From assembly GCF_003073045.1 (NCBI RefSeq), contig NC_037596.1, positions 28,432,392-28,496,391 on the forward strand: a stretch of 64,000 nucleotides of DNA, given 5' to 3'. The DNA comes from Pomacea canaliculata (Eukaryota > Mollusca > Gastropoda > Architaenioglossa > Ampullariidae). A program made the position numbers and the translations under genes. The notes below the pieces were generated by a model. That model saw nothing but the letters and a program-made list of their open reading frames with translations, did no database searches and was not told the origin of the DNA. Positions 48,401 through 59,529 of this stretch are shown here, in pieces. Within the stretch, counting starts at the first letter, position 1; each line of letters starts with the position of its first letter.

Positions 48401-50977
48401 AAACATAGGACCAGATAATTATGTGAATGTTTCCACATTCGTTCAATAACTAGTGAGCTAAATTGTTTAGCAAAATTGTAGAGGTAGATTAATCACATAT
48501 TCACACTGCTACAAACGGCATTGTACGACATTACCTGTTTCCAAATTTTACAGCACGCCAGTATCTTTATATCGTGGCTGAAACAAACTCAGCAACCATT
48601 AGTTATCCATTTACGGAGGGTACTAATGTCAGCCTGAAGTGCCAAAGTGCTTATCGTAATCAACTCATCAGTCAGTACACCTGGCTGGAGACTGCAGGAG
48701 GTCGTCCTTCCAGGGAGTATCTGATCTTTGACAACGTGACTGGAGAACATAACGGAGGGCGAGTGAAATGTGGGGCTGACTACTACTCGAGTGAACTCAA
48801 CCAGACATTATACAGTGAAACTTTAGTAATGCAAGTTTACTGTAAGTACATCCGTCTGCATGCTGAAAAATGCTTTACTTGAGAAATTAAACTAAATCGC
48901 GTGAAGAGATAGTCACTAAGTTGTAACCAGCAGTTTTCGTCCTCTGTAAGAATTCTTTTTACCTTTGTTCTTTCTCTAGCATCGCCCAATTCCCATAAAC
49001 AGTATAATGCTAGCATAAAACAATCTTTGTTTAGACGTGCTAGGAGATGGTAAGAACAAGTTTACTTACACTTGAAATGGTTTTATATACAAAAAAGAGG
49101 AATTTCACAAGAAATGTAGATTTTTTCATAGGTTCGCCAAGGAGACGTGACACAAAAGAGCAGGTTCCTTTGGTCCAAATCACAGATTCGAAAGGTCTTC
49201 TCACTCTTGAATTGACAGCCTACCCGACACCTCATGTAGCAAGCACAACTTACAATGACAGTAGAGATGGAGCGTCCGTCGAAGATACAGTGAAGATTGT
49301 GTGTGTCGCCAGCAAGATCATACCCGCCTTCGTCACGTGTAACATTACTGTTGTAAACTTGTCACATTCTGCTGAAGGCTTCTATAGTGTCATCTTCAGT
49401 AACAGTCTTGGAAATTTCACTTTTGTATTTAGAACTATTCGCAATAGTAAGTACATTTTAAAGTAAGACGTAAAGCACATTAATCGACATTTAATTGTAG
49501 CATTTTATGGATTAATGGAAATAAAACATGTTAATATTTCTGTATATATTTCATCGTTACAATGCTTGCCCAACTTTCACATTTACTTCTCTCTCTGTTC
49601 TATGTTTTCTTTACTTTCTTTATCTTTTACTTCTTTTGTTTATATTTTCTTTGCTATATTTTTAAAAATTATGAAAAATTAATTCTGTTGATTAGAAATA
49701 TTGTTCTTTTTAATCTAGTCAGATACAGATCAATAATTCATAGCTTTTTTTCCCTTTTATATGGATGGTTTGCAAAATCAAATTACAAATGTTACTATGT
49801 ACCAGGTGTAGGTGGGGAGTCCTCTCCACAAGTGGCAGTCATCGTTGGTGGGTGTGTTCTGCTGTCATCATCATTGCACTCGCCATCACATCATCAATAG
49901 TTCTAATTCGGCGCAAGGTCAAATTAAAAAGTAAATAATTTCTTTTTTCATATCATTTAGTTATTCTATTTGTTTACTTAGGTAATATATATACACTAAA
50001 ATGTTGTATTGAAAGCGACATCGAGTTGGCGAATGAGAGATAACTAGATATGTATTAAGCTATTTATTTACACAAACACGCAAAAGAATATATTTGAATA
50101 TGTAAAATAGTATTCTTGAACTTCAGCTGTCAGCATTATCGTAAAAGCTATTACGATTCGTGTAAGAAAGACTTCAAACTTCGTGCTTATCTGTAACTTG
50201 TAAATATTTTGTAGGCAGTTCCATCCAATTTGTGTAATTTAAGTAATCGTTACTTACATCGGCACACCATTTTTACATTACTTATATCCATAAATCCACT
50301 AATTATACATAATAAATTAATTATTAAAAGAAAACTAAATAAATGAGTAGTTTGTCATTACAAAAAACCGGCCAATGTTGTAGAGAATGAAAACATTTAT
50401 GAGAGACCGGTCATAAGGGAACAGTCTGAAGATCAAACTTATTCCAGACTGCAAGTGAATAGGATGATGACTGCTGAGACCCTTCCTATGAGTGGGATGG
50501 AGAATACAGGGACTGGTAAGAAAATATTAAGACAGAATTAACGTATTAATGCGATTGTTGTTTCCTACTTATCTATTTAGTTTAGCTGCCGTAGCTTTTA
50601 ATAAGATGCCAAGTGTGTGCCGCAAAAAAAACTTCTTAAAGCAATGTGCAGCAAAATTGTAAAAGACAACAACCAAGGGAGTAAACTGGTATCTGACACT
50701 ATATCGTTCTTCTAACGATTCAAGGTACACTTCCTTGGTTTGTAATCTTTAATCTTTTGTTTGTAATATTTTGCAGTATTTTTGTTTAAAATCGGCCTCA
50801 AATATTTTACAAATACTATCCTTAAAAGTCACGATTAAATTAGTTTGCTATAAAGTTAAGCTTGTGTTTTTTGTTGCAGACCGAGTTTACGCCAACACAA
50901 CAGAATTCAGTGTCAGTGCATCTGCCATTTATGATAATGTAGAGTCTTGGGAAGCCACAAGCATACGAAAATATTGA
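36408..50977 (+). CDS. Gene C: SRCR-Ig transmembrane receptor with tyrosine tail
   Basis: Exons: signal 36408-36462; SRCR1 36715-36862/37206-37378; SRCR2 40803-40950/41376-41548; divergent SRCR3 42996-43161/43487-43653; Ig1 44189-44476; Ig2 44678-44983; Ig3 45190-45501; Ig4 46401-46730; divergent SRCR4 47718-47862/48012-48184; Ig5 48554-48841; Ig6 49132-49446; transmembrane 49806-49930; tail 50351-50515 and 50880-50977. About 1,190 residues if unbroken. Ig3 shows DSGDYKC, typical of Ig folds. The tail holds IYERPV, TYSRLQV, VYANT and IYDNV. YxN is a known Grb2 SH2-type motif and YxxL/V resembles an ITIM. Ig1 carries two single-base shifts (near ACCAAATGTGAG and near 44450) that cancel in length. 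The transmembrane exon is one base short near 49860, after which [16 protein letters not shown] reads in the next frame. Confidence 0.78.
37764..37835 (-). mobile_element. Probable LINE/SINE 3' tail fragment
   Basis: An AAC/AATAAC microsatellite runs into ACTTTATTAATCCCAATGGG, a motif like the conserved 3' ends of L2-type LINEs and their SINE partners in other animals. It lies in the long intron of gene C after SRCR1. Family assignment is tentative. Confidence 0.4.
37836..40800. other. Long intron of gene C between SRCR1 and SRCR2
   Basis: About 3 kb without a supported exon. Open frames at 38633-39031 (minus, 132 codons) and 39311-39541 (plus) lack domain similarity that I recognise and lack splice context. 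Confidence 0.45.
41657..42636 (+). mobile_element. CR1/L2-type LINE fragment (reverse transcriptase and C-terminus)
   Basis: Near 41760-41810 the translation reads [13 protein letters not shown], then [12 protein letters not shown], the catalytic-region signature of CR1/L2-group non-LTR reverse transcriptases. From about 42494 to the stop at 42634 another stretch reads [16 protein letters not shown] and [12 protein letters not shown], typical of the C-terminus of such ORF2 proteins. Between them the frame is lost several times and much of the domain is missing. It is an inactive, 5'-truncated insertion inside the intron between SRCR2 and SRCR3 of gene C. Confidence 0.8.
42832..42873. repeat. 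GTT microsatellite
   Basis: A run of TTG/GTT units with one interruption, some 200 bp after the LINE fragment. It may derive from the tail of that insertion. Confidence 0.8.
42996..48841 (+). repeat. Intragenic module duplication in gene C
   Basis: SRCR3 (42996-43653) and SRCR4 (47718-48184) share long stretches: LRLAGTSxTS, [19 protein letters not shown]. Ig1 and Ig5 are both 288 nt and share [20 protein letters not shown] and EYLIFDNVT. Ig4 and Ig6 share TCNITV and the ADEGFYT/SAEGFYS region. The block SRCR-Ig1-Ig2-Ig3-Ig4 was therefore copied as SRCR-Ig-Ig, with loss of two Ig exons in the second module or gain in the first. Confidence 0.82.
46923..47619 (+). mobile_element. Non-autonomous Tigger/pogo-like DNA transposon
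   Basis: Perfect 23-bp terminal inverted repeats start CAGTGATACCTCGGTTCTCG at 46923-46945 and mirror at 47597-47619, flanked by TA on both sides as expected for Tc1/mariner-superfamily target duplications. The 697-bp interior keeps only the tail of a transposase-like frame, 47132-47287, beginning [11 protein letters not shown] and ending in an acidic stretch before TAA. It is thus an internally deleted copy. It sits in the gene C intron between Ig4 and SRCR4, at the junction of the two duplicated modules. Confidence 0.88.
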
Positions 50978-52262
50978 CTTTGTCAAAAAATGAACGAAGA
51001 CTTTTCAAGCGCCTGTAATATAAGCCTGCGTTTAAGCCTATCGGTATTTAAGATCTCATTTTGCAATTTATGTTCATGTCACACACACACACAAATAAAA
51101 AAAACAAAAAAAAAAAACAAAAAAAAAACATAGCTAGTACGACAAAGGGAAAGAACCAAAAGGTTCTGAGTTTTTTCCAATATTTGGCGCACCTAACAGG
51201 ATGGGGATTTTTTTTTTTTTTTTAGGAAATTACACATTCTGTCGTAACAACCGGAAAAGTTCTATTAATATCCTGGTATTCCCACAGTCAGTGCAGTGAG
51301 CTTGGTGCTTGAGTAGCTCTCTCTTTTGCGTGTGTGTAGATGGGCGTTTTAACATATGATCTCAACTTTCCAAGCTGTTATTTCCTTTTTATTCAGGATG
51401 TGACCTCTTTCTTTGAATCCTCATGTTTTGATAACGGAGGAGTGCCATCTGCTCACAATTTAACTAAATGTTACGAGAAAAGAATCCCATAAACCTAGAC
51501 CCAACCTAAAAACAGATTATTTAACATTTTAATTTAAAACTGTTTCTAGAGTTTCTTCAGAATCACGCAAAACCCATTGTTTTACAAAAAATGTACATAA
51601 ATATATTTTTCACGAGTATACATTGGTTCAGCTTTTCTGTTGCTGAGAACAGTATCATGAAGGTCTTTCTCTGCGTTGTAAAGTTTATTTGATGTCTGGT
51701 TATTGTAGCATGTCTATCGCCAAAGCCTGTCAAGTATTTGCAATAAAGGTGTATGTTAATGTTCAGTAGTTCAGTATACACTAGTTATAAGGACTTAACG
51801 TTTAGGCTTATTTAATGATAACTCATTAAAATGAAAAACCAAACACCTCCAGGTTTCATTTTTTTTCTGTTTGAAGTTCTCACTAGAAACACAAGTTCAT
51901 GTCTTCTTGATTTGGCTTAAACACTCATAAAATGCAGTATGAAAGATGCTTATCTTTTCTTGTTTTTGAAATGTTTGGCTTGGAGAACACTGTCTTATGA
52001 CTGCAGGAAGTTTCAAGCAGTTTTTCCATTTGTGAGATACAAGAGGTTACCCGACAGATACAAACAGTTAAAAGCTTGCTACGCTAGCATCTGAAGTTCA
52101 TGCGCTCGACTGCTCTCTGTCGTCAACTCTAAACATTATTTCAATTCCTTGTGCACGTGACAGACCACTCGCTGCCACTCCCCAGTCTTTCCTTCCTTGT
52201 TGATATCTGAGGCTGTTGCTGTAATATTTCATCTGACAAGACGCACTTGATCATCTCACATC
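50978..52262. other. 3' flank of gene C and upstream region of gene D
   Basis: A CA run leads to AATAAA at 51094-51099, followed by poly-A-rich sequence. No other exon seen. About 100 bp before gene D there is CACGTGACAG near 52154, an E-box similar to that of genes A and B but without the longer shared block. Confidence 0.45.
51094..51099 (+). terminator. Putative polyadenylation signal of gene C
   Basis: AATAAA about 117 bases after the stop. The neighbouring A-rich tract makes a chance match possible. Confidence 0.4.
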
Positions 52263-55200
52263 ATGAAGTCTAGTGTACACATTGCCTGTCTTATGCTTGC
52301 CCTTCTCCTTCCAGGCATTGGTAAGTATGCAGTGTATTTTACTGTACTTGCTAACTAATCATGATAATTATTTCTTTACCTCAGATTATTATCTTTTGCC
52401 GAGCCAAAATTTTAATTGCTTACTACCAGGTCCCAGAAACACTTATACCAGTTGAGCCCTTTAGATTAGCTTTAAGCTGTTTGCTTAAATATTGAATTGT
52501 CATTAAAATCTTTAATATGAGAGGGCACGTGTGTGTGTGTGTGTGTGTGTGTGTTGCTCCTGTAGAAACTCTCCTACTGGACAACACATACGTGCCCTCA
52601 AAAAGATGACTAATTTAAAATTTCTCATAATTAATTTACTTTAGACGTAGCAATAAGGCTAATACTATTTGTTCCTAGCCGGTAACACCTGGCTAAGCAA
52701 CATTTTAAATATTGAGATAGCCTGGTTGAACAGACAATTAACTTCGCAATCTTAGGTACTACGAGACAAATTGATATTTTATACAGCTGCAAGATGGATA
52801 AAAAGCGAGAACATCAACTGTTGATCATGTTGAGAACTAAAGCAAGAAAAACCGTAGATTGTGTTTGTAGACTTGAAGTACAGATGTTACAAGCCGTGCA
52901 GAATGTTTTACTGGGATCCACTTTAAGATTCAAGTATAGCCGTTCTTAACAACAGAAAAGATTGTATTTAAATTGCACTCTGCAACGGTCTTGTTTTTGG
53001 CAACTGTTTGACAAATATCTATAACTTGAAGCTAAATAATAAAGATCGCTGAGATGTTACACTGCGTTACTTAATATGACTATGTGGTTATTGACAATTC
53101 CATAAATAAACTTCATTTTGCTTGCAGCTTTAAGTAACGGGCAAATAACTGAATAAATTAATGTGATTTACACATATGCTTTTCATTTTAAAAAGGGTTA
53201 AAACCTATTGGTTGCAATTTCTAACACTTTTTGACAGACGGACAGAGAGCACGATTGGTTAAGGGCACATCACGGTACAATGGACGCCTAGAACTATTTT
53301 ACAATGGAACATGGAACACAGTGTGCAATGACTTATTTGATGCAAAAGAAGCTAAGGTAGCTTGCAGGATGCTTGGATTTAACAGGTGAATCATGTGACT
53401 GTGTTTTATTCCCTGGTTTGTGTACATACACGGACTTCTCTATTTATTACACGTACCGTGAATGTCATTTCGATTGTTCCATCTCTAAACAAAACATAGC
53501 CAGAAGCATGTGGTATGGTAGCAACCGGATTTCTTTATATAACCTTTTAAATATTATATTCAGAAAGACACAAAAATAGGATGTCAATTATTTGTTTACA
53601 ACATACATACACTGGTGTCTTTTACACAAGTTTTGATTTATACACTCTTCGACAGGTTGTTTGTTTTTGCAACACATTTAACAATTTGAGGGCCCTTGTT
53701 CCTTTTACTACTGTTCTTCCTCAAAATACTTTTAAAAGCTTCTTTGACATAAGATTTCTACTGAAACAGGCATTTATTTTAACTTAAGACTTTCCAGTCA
53801 TCAGCCATAATGAAACATCCTTTATCACTACATCTTTCTTCTGAAGACAACGATAGAGCTTTCTCTTTTTTATGAATGAAGATTTATGTCATTTTGTAAT
53901 ATCTAAAATTGCAAACTTTTATTTATATTATTTTCTTATACTTAGACTGTTATTTTTACTTTCTGTACATGGAAGCTCTCGTGCCCTGGCCGTAAGGACA
54001 TCAATGTACGGAGAGGATTCGGCTCCCATTCTGTTAGATAACGTGCGATGTAGGGGATCAGAAGCTACGCTGATGCAATGTCAACACAATGGATTATACA
54101 ACAACGACTGTGGACATCAGGAGGACCTTGGAGTCATTTGCAGCAACCGTAAGACCAATCTTTCATCAGCCTGCTTTAAGGATTGCATTTATTGAAAAGT
54201 ATTTATAATACAACAACAAAAAGGAGTCAGTAAAAGTTGTCGAGCAGTTTGATGCAGATTTTGCACAGGTAAACAAAAGCCGTTTAGCTGCACTGTGATG
54301 TAGGCAAACTTTGCTAAAAATAGAAGTATAATTATTGTTGACAGAACCAGAAGAGCTGCGTTTGACGGGCACTCGTCCAGACATACCTGGTCTGGGCCGC
54401 GTAGAAATAAATCTAGCTGGTGAGTGGTACACAATGTGTATCCCAGAGGTCAACGTTTCCGAAGTCGTTTGTAGACAACTCGGTCTACCGTTGTAAGTAT
54501 TTATTTCTTTTACAGTAAACACAAGAACACGATTTAGTTAGCTGTAAAAGTGTAAATAACTACGGCCTTTGATTAGAAACAATGAACATGCTTTTTAGGT
54601 TTTCTTCAGTTTATGCTTAACATTACAGATTTATTAAAAAAACAATTATTACGACTGAACAAACCACAGCGAGAAAAAGAAGGCGAGAAAGATAAAGACA
54701 TAAGGGTAACACTGCATTCTTCGCCGAGTGCAATAAAACTTGCTAAACTAATATCTTTGAAGCCTGACGGTACGCTTTAAAAAATATAACACAGCGTACT
54801 TTCCAAATAAGTCTTTCTCAATGATTAGTAAGGTCACAGCGGAAGTGTCCTCAAAAGCAAGACTCCATATTAATGTTATCTTTATCATCTTTCTTTTCCT
54901 TTATTTCACTTCAGACGGATGTGAATTCTAAATATTCCACATCTAAAAGCTATGAAAATGACACATCAACATATTTTATGCGTTCTGTTTAGTAAATCAG
55001 CAGTACCTTTGAGGAAATTTTCACTAGGACCACTCAACAAACCAAAGCTATTGACCAGCCTGAAGTGCAAAGGTCACGAAGGCAGCGTCATTGAGTGCGA
55101 TCAGGCGTCTTATAACAATCCATTGGAAATCTTTTTCTCCTGTAATTCAGAATCAGACTATTATGGAGTCTCCTGTGGCATCTGTAAGACATTTTTTTTA

Positions 55201-56979
55201 AATTTATACTTGTATTCAAAACATTTTCTTTGCTAGCTATTCTCTTGGGTAGAACAAGCGCAAGCTATAGACGGGGTATGCGTTGCTTACCATTTACAAT
55301 AATATTTATAGGCCGGAGTTTTATCACACGAAATATCAAATTATTAAATTTAACAAATGGTTAATATAACTTTTGTACTGATTATTAGAGTACTGAACAA
55401 GAATATGATTTTGTTTCTGTCTTCTACAGCCCCTTTGACTTTTATCCAACTAAACGAAGGCCCATATCCTGCAATGGAAGGAACAAATATTACTCTAGAG
55501 TGTATCACCGAACATGCTCTAACCAATTACACCTGGCAAAACAATGCAGGAGGTTTGGCTAATGAAAGCAGCCTCGTTATAAATAATCTGAACAGAACTC
55601 ATAATGGAAAACGAATACAGTGTTTGGCTGTTTCCCGTGATGGTTTGATTGTATCCAGTAATACCCTGAGTCTGCAGGTTTACTGTGAGTGCATTTTTAT
55701 TAACAGAATGAAGATGAAATTACAGAATTGTTTTATAATATACAAGGGTCTTTCAAATAAAAAAAACACCTAAGCCTCAACCAGAAAAATACTTGAACTT
55801 TTACAGGGGGAAAGAATCACAGTTTTTGCAATGTTGTTCCATTGTTTGGCTCACTTGTAGAGGGATAAATCCAGTTTTTATCTTGTGTTATTCATCTGCT
55901 GTGGAAATGCTCATGGTTAGTGAGTCATACGTTTCCTGGAAATTCCCTTTGCAGCTTCTGCTCTGTTGTCAGCACTATTAGGAATTATCTTGAAGACAGC
56001 TTACTCATCTCCAAGACCATAGTTAAAACAATGAGTGAACCAGAATCAATGTATATGAACAGCAATCTGCTGGACAGTAAGACCTCTGTCATCTGAAATC
56101 CTACTGTGAATGGCATTGACGTGACTGTAAATTTCTGATGATTTTGGGCGAAATGATAAAGGATGACCTGTGTGAACCCTACCCCGCTTGAATTCAGTAG
56201 ACCACTTCTTCACAATGACATTGGAAGGGGAGTCCTTAGCAAATATATGTATCACGTCCTTATGGAATTCTGTTAGTGTCATATTTTTTTCGCAGATACT
56301 TTATGACTGCTTCGGGCCCCTGTTTTGTCCGTTTTCATATTTGCTGCATCCCCTTTCACATTTGTGCACAAAATATAAAATAAAAATATGTATTAAATTT
56401 TCTAAAAGTTTTATAAGTAGTGGTAGCTATAGTACTTCTGTCTTGGTGAGGCTTTATAATTTTTTGAGCGACCTTTTATTTATATACATGTTTATGTTGA
56501 GGCTTGTCATCATCTTTGTCAGTAGAAACAGAAGCATGGATGTTGATGGATTGGAAAATTGGGTTGAATGGGTACGACTGACAATTGACTTGATAAGTAG
56601 CTACACATTATATAGGTATACTGTAATAATAAAAATTTATTACAAAAAACTGTTTAATGATCTTAATATTTCAGATAAGCCGGTTATCAGAATCTACTCG
56701 GCCTCCAGTAACCCATATTGGTCTTCTCACAACACTATGAGGTCACAAGAGGTCAAAATGTCACATTTTCCTGTGAAGCTCAAAGCAACCCTCCTCCTTC
56801 TTCCATCACGTGGTCAGGAAGAATGAACAGTACTACTCATGAATTACATGTCCTAGAGGCCGATCAGACAAAACACAATGGAGTCTACACCTGCACAGTG
56901 GTCACTGGAACAGTGGAAGGTGATAACCGTCTACCTCTGATGTCCTCTTACCAGCTGGAGCTAAGTGTCGGATTTCTAG
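52263..56979 (+). CDS. Gene D: SRCR-Ig protein, 3' end not found
   Basis: Exons: signal 52263-52320 (MKSSVHIACLMLALLLPGI); SRCR1 53238-53385/53976-54148; divergent SRCR2 54345-54492/54993-55183; Ig1 55430-55684; Ig2 56675-56979. Order and phases mirror the first part of gene C, and D-Ig2 matches C-Ig2 (NVTFSCEAQSNPPP, DNRLPL). SRCR2 keeps cysteines but lacks the VCDD acidic pair (MCIPEVNVSEVVC). Exon 53976 has a poor acceptor (TACATGGAAG). Ig2 is 305 nt where 306 is needed; the frame changes by one base near ACACTATGAGG. I find no transmembrane or tail exon downstream to 58,900, so the gene is either truncated, a decaying copy, or ends in exons I cannot recognise. Confidence 0.68.
52529..52554. 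repeat. GT dinucleotide microsatellite
   Basis: About 13 uninterrupted GT units in the first intron of gene D. Confidence 0.9.
55744..56290 (-). mobile_element. Mariner-like transposon relic
   Basis: On the minus strand 56046-56282 encodes a helix-turn-helix stretch with KWSTEFKRGR and DDRGLTVQQIA, matching the N-terminal DNA-binding region of mariner-family transposases (KWxxRFKxGR, DRRxTxxELA). Further along, near 55880, WIYPSTSEP recalls the catalytic-domain TWIHHYTPE motif. The middle is missing and frames are interrupted, so it is inactive. It lies antisense in the gene D intron between Ig1 and Ig2. Left edge is set at GGGTCTTTCAAATAAAAAA, a plausible terminal repeat whose partner I did not find. 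Confidence 0.7.
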
Positions 56980-58985
56980 GTAAGCAACTTCAAGAAACAT
57001 TTGTTAGTTTATGACATAGATTTACATACATAAGACATGTTGTCATCAACATTTTATTTATACACTGAAGTCATGAATGGCAAAAAATGTTGGGCAATTA
57101 GTCTGAATGGTTAGTTTTAATGTTTATTACACACAATCGGGTGTAATCAGTTTTAAACAAGAGAAGCCTTAAACATTTTTGGTATTATTATTGTTATTAT
57201 TATAATGTCTTTAGAAAAAATACACAGTTAAAATAGAGTTTTAGGAATATCACAAATTCTGAAAATAAAACAGTTTTACGCTGCAATATATTTAATTTGG
57301 TTAAAATAATTTTCATTATACACCATTTTAATAATGTGGTTGCTAAGCAGCCAGTAATTTTAATTTTTTTGTGCACTTTAATTAAGTTTTGATTTTGATC
57401 TTACTACTATGTCTTTAGCTAATGCAAACTGGACTATCATGGGCTAATAGATTTATTTGAGTTTCCTTCTTCACACAGGCATGCAGACAAACCTCTCCTT
57501 TTACTCATGCACCTGATTTATATAATAGCTGAAGGGGAAGAAATAAGAAAACAATCATTATATACAGATATACATGATTTTTATCTTTTTTAAATTTTTA
57601 TATAGACAATATTGCATTAAGAGATTACCTAGAATACACTACATGCTGCAGTTTTCAATAATAGAAATTAGAGGTATAAATTTTATGAAACAAATAGTTT
57701 TTGAATTTTGATGTTGTTTCTTTCTTGCACTACCCACATTTCTTTAAGGCAGAATTATTCTTATTTATTTCTCACTTTTCTCATCTTTACCTTTGTCGCA
57801 TTGAGCTTCAATATCTCCCTGACCAGAAATGACAAAGCTAAGAAGCTTGCAGGCAGTTTATTTATACATATTTCTTTACCATTTACCGCAACAAAATAAC
57901 AAAATTTAAAACTAAAGCATCATAATTAAATTTTGTTATTTTGTTGCGTTTAAAAAGGAAGAGTTGTAGAAAGGTTGTAAGAAAAATATCTTGTTTACGT
58001 GTAGATTTATGAGCTACCGCCTTTCTTAGCAAGCGCGTACTGTCATGAACGCGCTTTTATAAAATCTCTTTCTCACTCTCACAACACGCACGCGTTCCCT
58101 TGCGTATTCTTTCAAACATATAGCACAAAGATTTGTCGTGGAAACAAAAATAACTTTAAATCAATCCAACATCAACTAAATATATACATATAGTCAGTAG
58201 ATCTTCCACACAGCGATCTTCAACTCTAACAGTTCTCTTACTGTCACTGAGACGGCATACACATGTCCATATCTATATACTTCAATCTGTCATATGTTTT
58301 TGGAATAAATTCATTAGAGTCTTAGTTACTCACACTTGACTGATATCCACCCACACAAACGACTTGAGGCAACCACATATACGTTCCAATGCTTATTAAT
58401 AACAGGTGCTGACTCGGCAGACACCTACAGACGACTCAAAATATATTTGCTGGGGATCACACATGACCCAGGCACCACAAATATACTCCAGGCACCACAA
58501 ATATACTCCAGGGGCTCACACAGATAAACTTGCAGGGATCGACACACACGCAATATCCCAAGCGAACACCACACACACTTTACGTCCGCCTTTCTTCCCT
58601 GCTCACAGCCGTCTGCTTTCTTCCAAATATTTTGTCACTTGCGTCTCTATCCAATTACGTCACTTTTTTGCGTCATAAAATGACGTCGGGTTCTGACGCG
58701 AAACCGCGACGTATCCAACACACTCATAAATGCAAAGCAATAATCTTTAACAAAACGAAAGACAGGGGCAACAACCTCCTGTCCCTAATACTGGTCCCTG
58801 ACACGGACACACAGTGGAGTGTAAACAATAATCTTGAGAGCTGTTTACCTTTTGTGTGTCAATACGCACGACACACACACTACACCAACATCGATGTCCG
58901 TGTTTGACATGGGACATTATAGACCTGCTCACGAGAGATTTCTCTTAATCTTATTTCACATTTAGTGAAAAAATTTTATTATTAT
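56980..58985. other. Region downstream of gene D
   Basis: No Ig, transmembrane or SRCR exon recognised. It contains the inverted repeat at 57887-57948, a near-palindrome of GCGCGT/ACGCGC near 58030, and two direct copies of GGCACCACAAATATACTCCA at 58471-58510. From about 58000 to 58930 base composition is less AT-rich than around it, suggesting an unclassified repeat insertion. Confidence 0.45.
57887..57948. repeat. Perfect 22-bp inverted repeat
   Basis: The arm 57887-57908 (starts CGCAACAAAATAACAAAA) is the exact reverse complement of 57927-57948, separated by 18 bases. It could form a hairpin or be the core of a small foldback element. Confidence 0.85.
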
Positions 58986-58989
58986 TTCC

Positions 58990-59465
58990 GTTCGATACAC
59001 GCCTGTTACTTTTTTCGAGTATTTCCAGGAGCAGATAAGTATATTTTTATTATTCTTTATAAACTTATCCATTTAGTAAAAGTATCTGTCATTGTTATAA
59101 CAAGCAGAACAGTTTCAATAATAGTATCGTGCATAAATGTAAATTCCAATCATGGTGAACATGTCTTTCAAGAGCTAAGGTTTTTAATGCTTACAAAAAC
59201 AAATCAGTGAAATGTACCATGCTTCAGATATGAAGAGTACTGACAGCAATATTGTGTGCTTAGGTGATGGATTGTAGGTGTAGTCTGCTGTTACCTTCTT
59301 CCCATTATTATGATTGGACTGCTGAACAGGGAAAAGCATTCCTACTGAACTGGAAACGGTGGACAAGATGGCTCGATTCTTACAAGGGAACATGGAGCCA
59401 AATCTGTGATAATAACTTTGGAGACATCACAGGTGGTATACGCAACGACTGGCTGAGGCAATATT
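58990..59465 (+). pseudogene. Decayed SRCR gene start
   Basis: The segment 58995-59034 resembles the signal-peptide exon of gene A (TTTCCAGGAGCAG before the donor), but the donor reads ATAAGT instead of GTAAGT. From about 59345, translation gives a worn SRCR first exon: KGTWSQICDNNFGDI against [15 protein letters not shown], followed by ACAGGTGGTATACGCAACGA where paralogues read ACAGGTGGCCTGCAGGATGC. No second exon is visible because a GC-rich segment begins near 59530. It occupies the same place relative to EF-hand gene 4 that gene B has relative to EF-hand gene 3. Confidence 0.7.
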
Positions 59466-59529
59466 CTAACTGATGTTCTCTCTCTCACACACACACAGAT
59501 AGATGATGTCATTCGCAATATATGGCGCG

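Noticed and set aside
56188-56826. Longest open frame in the window (212 codons, plus strand)
   Set aside because: It runs antisense to a mariner relic, through intron sequence, and ends in the wrong frame of gene D Ig2. No domain fits.
57708-57899. Hydrophobic frame downstream of gene D as a possible transmembrane exon
   Set aside because: With the nearest acceptor the phase carried from Ig2 gives a stop, and no donor or similarity to the gene C membrane exon is present.
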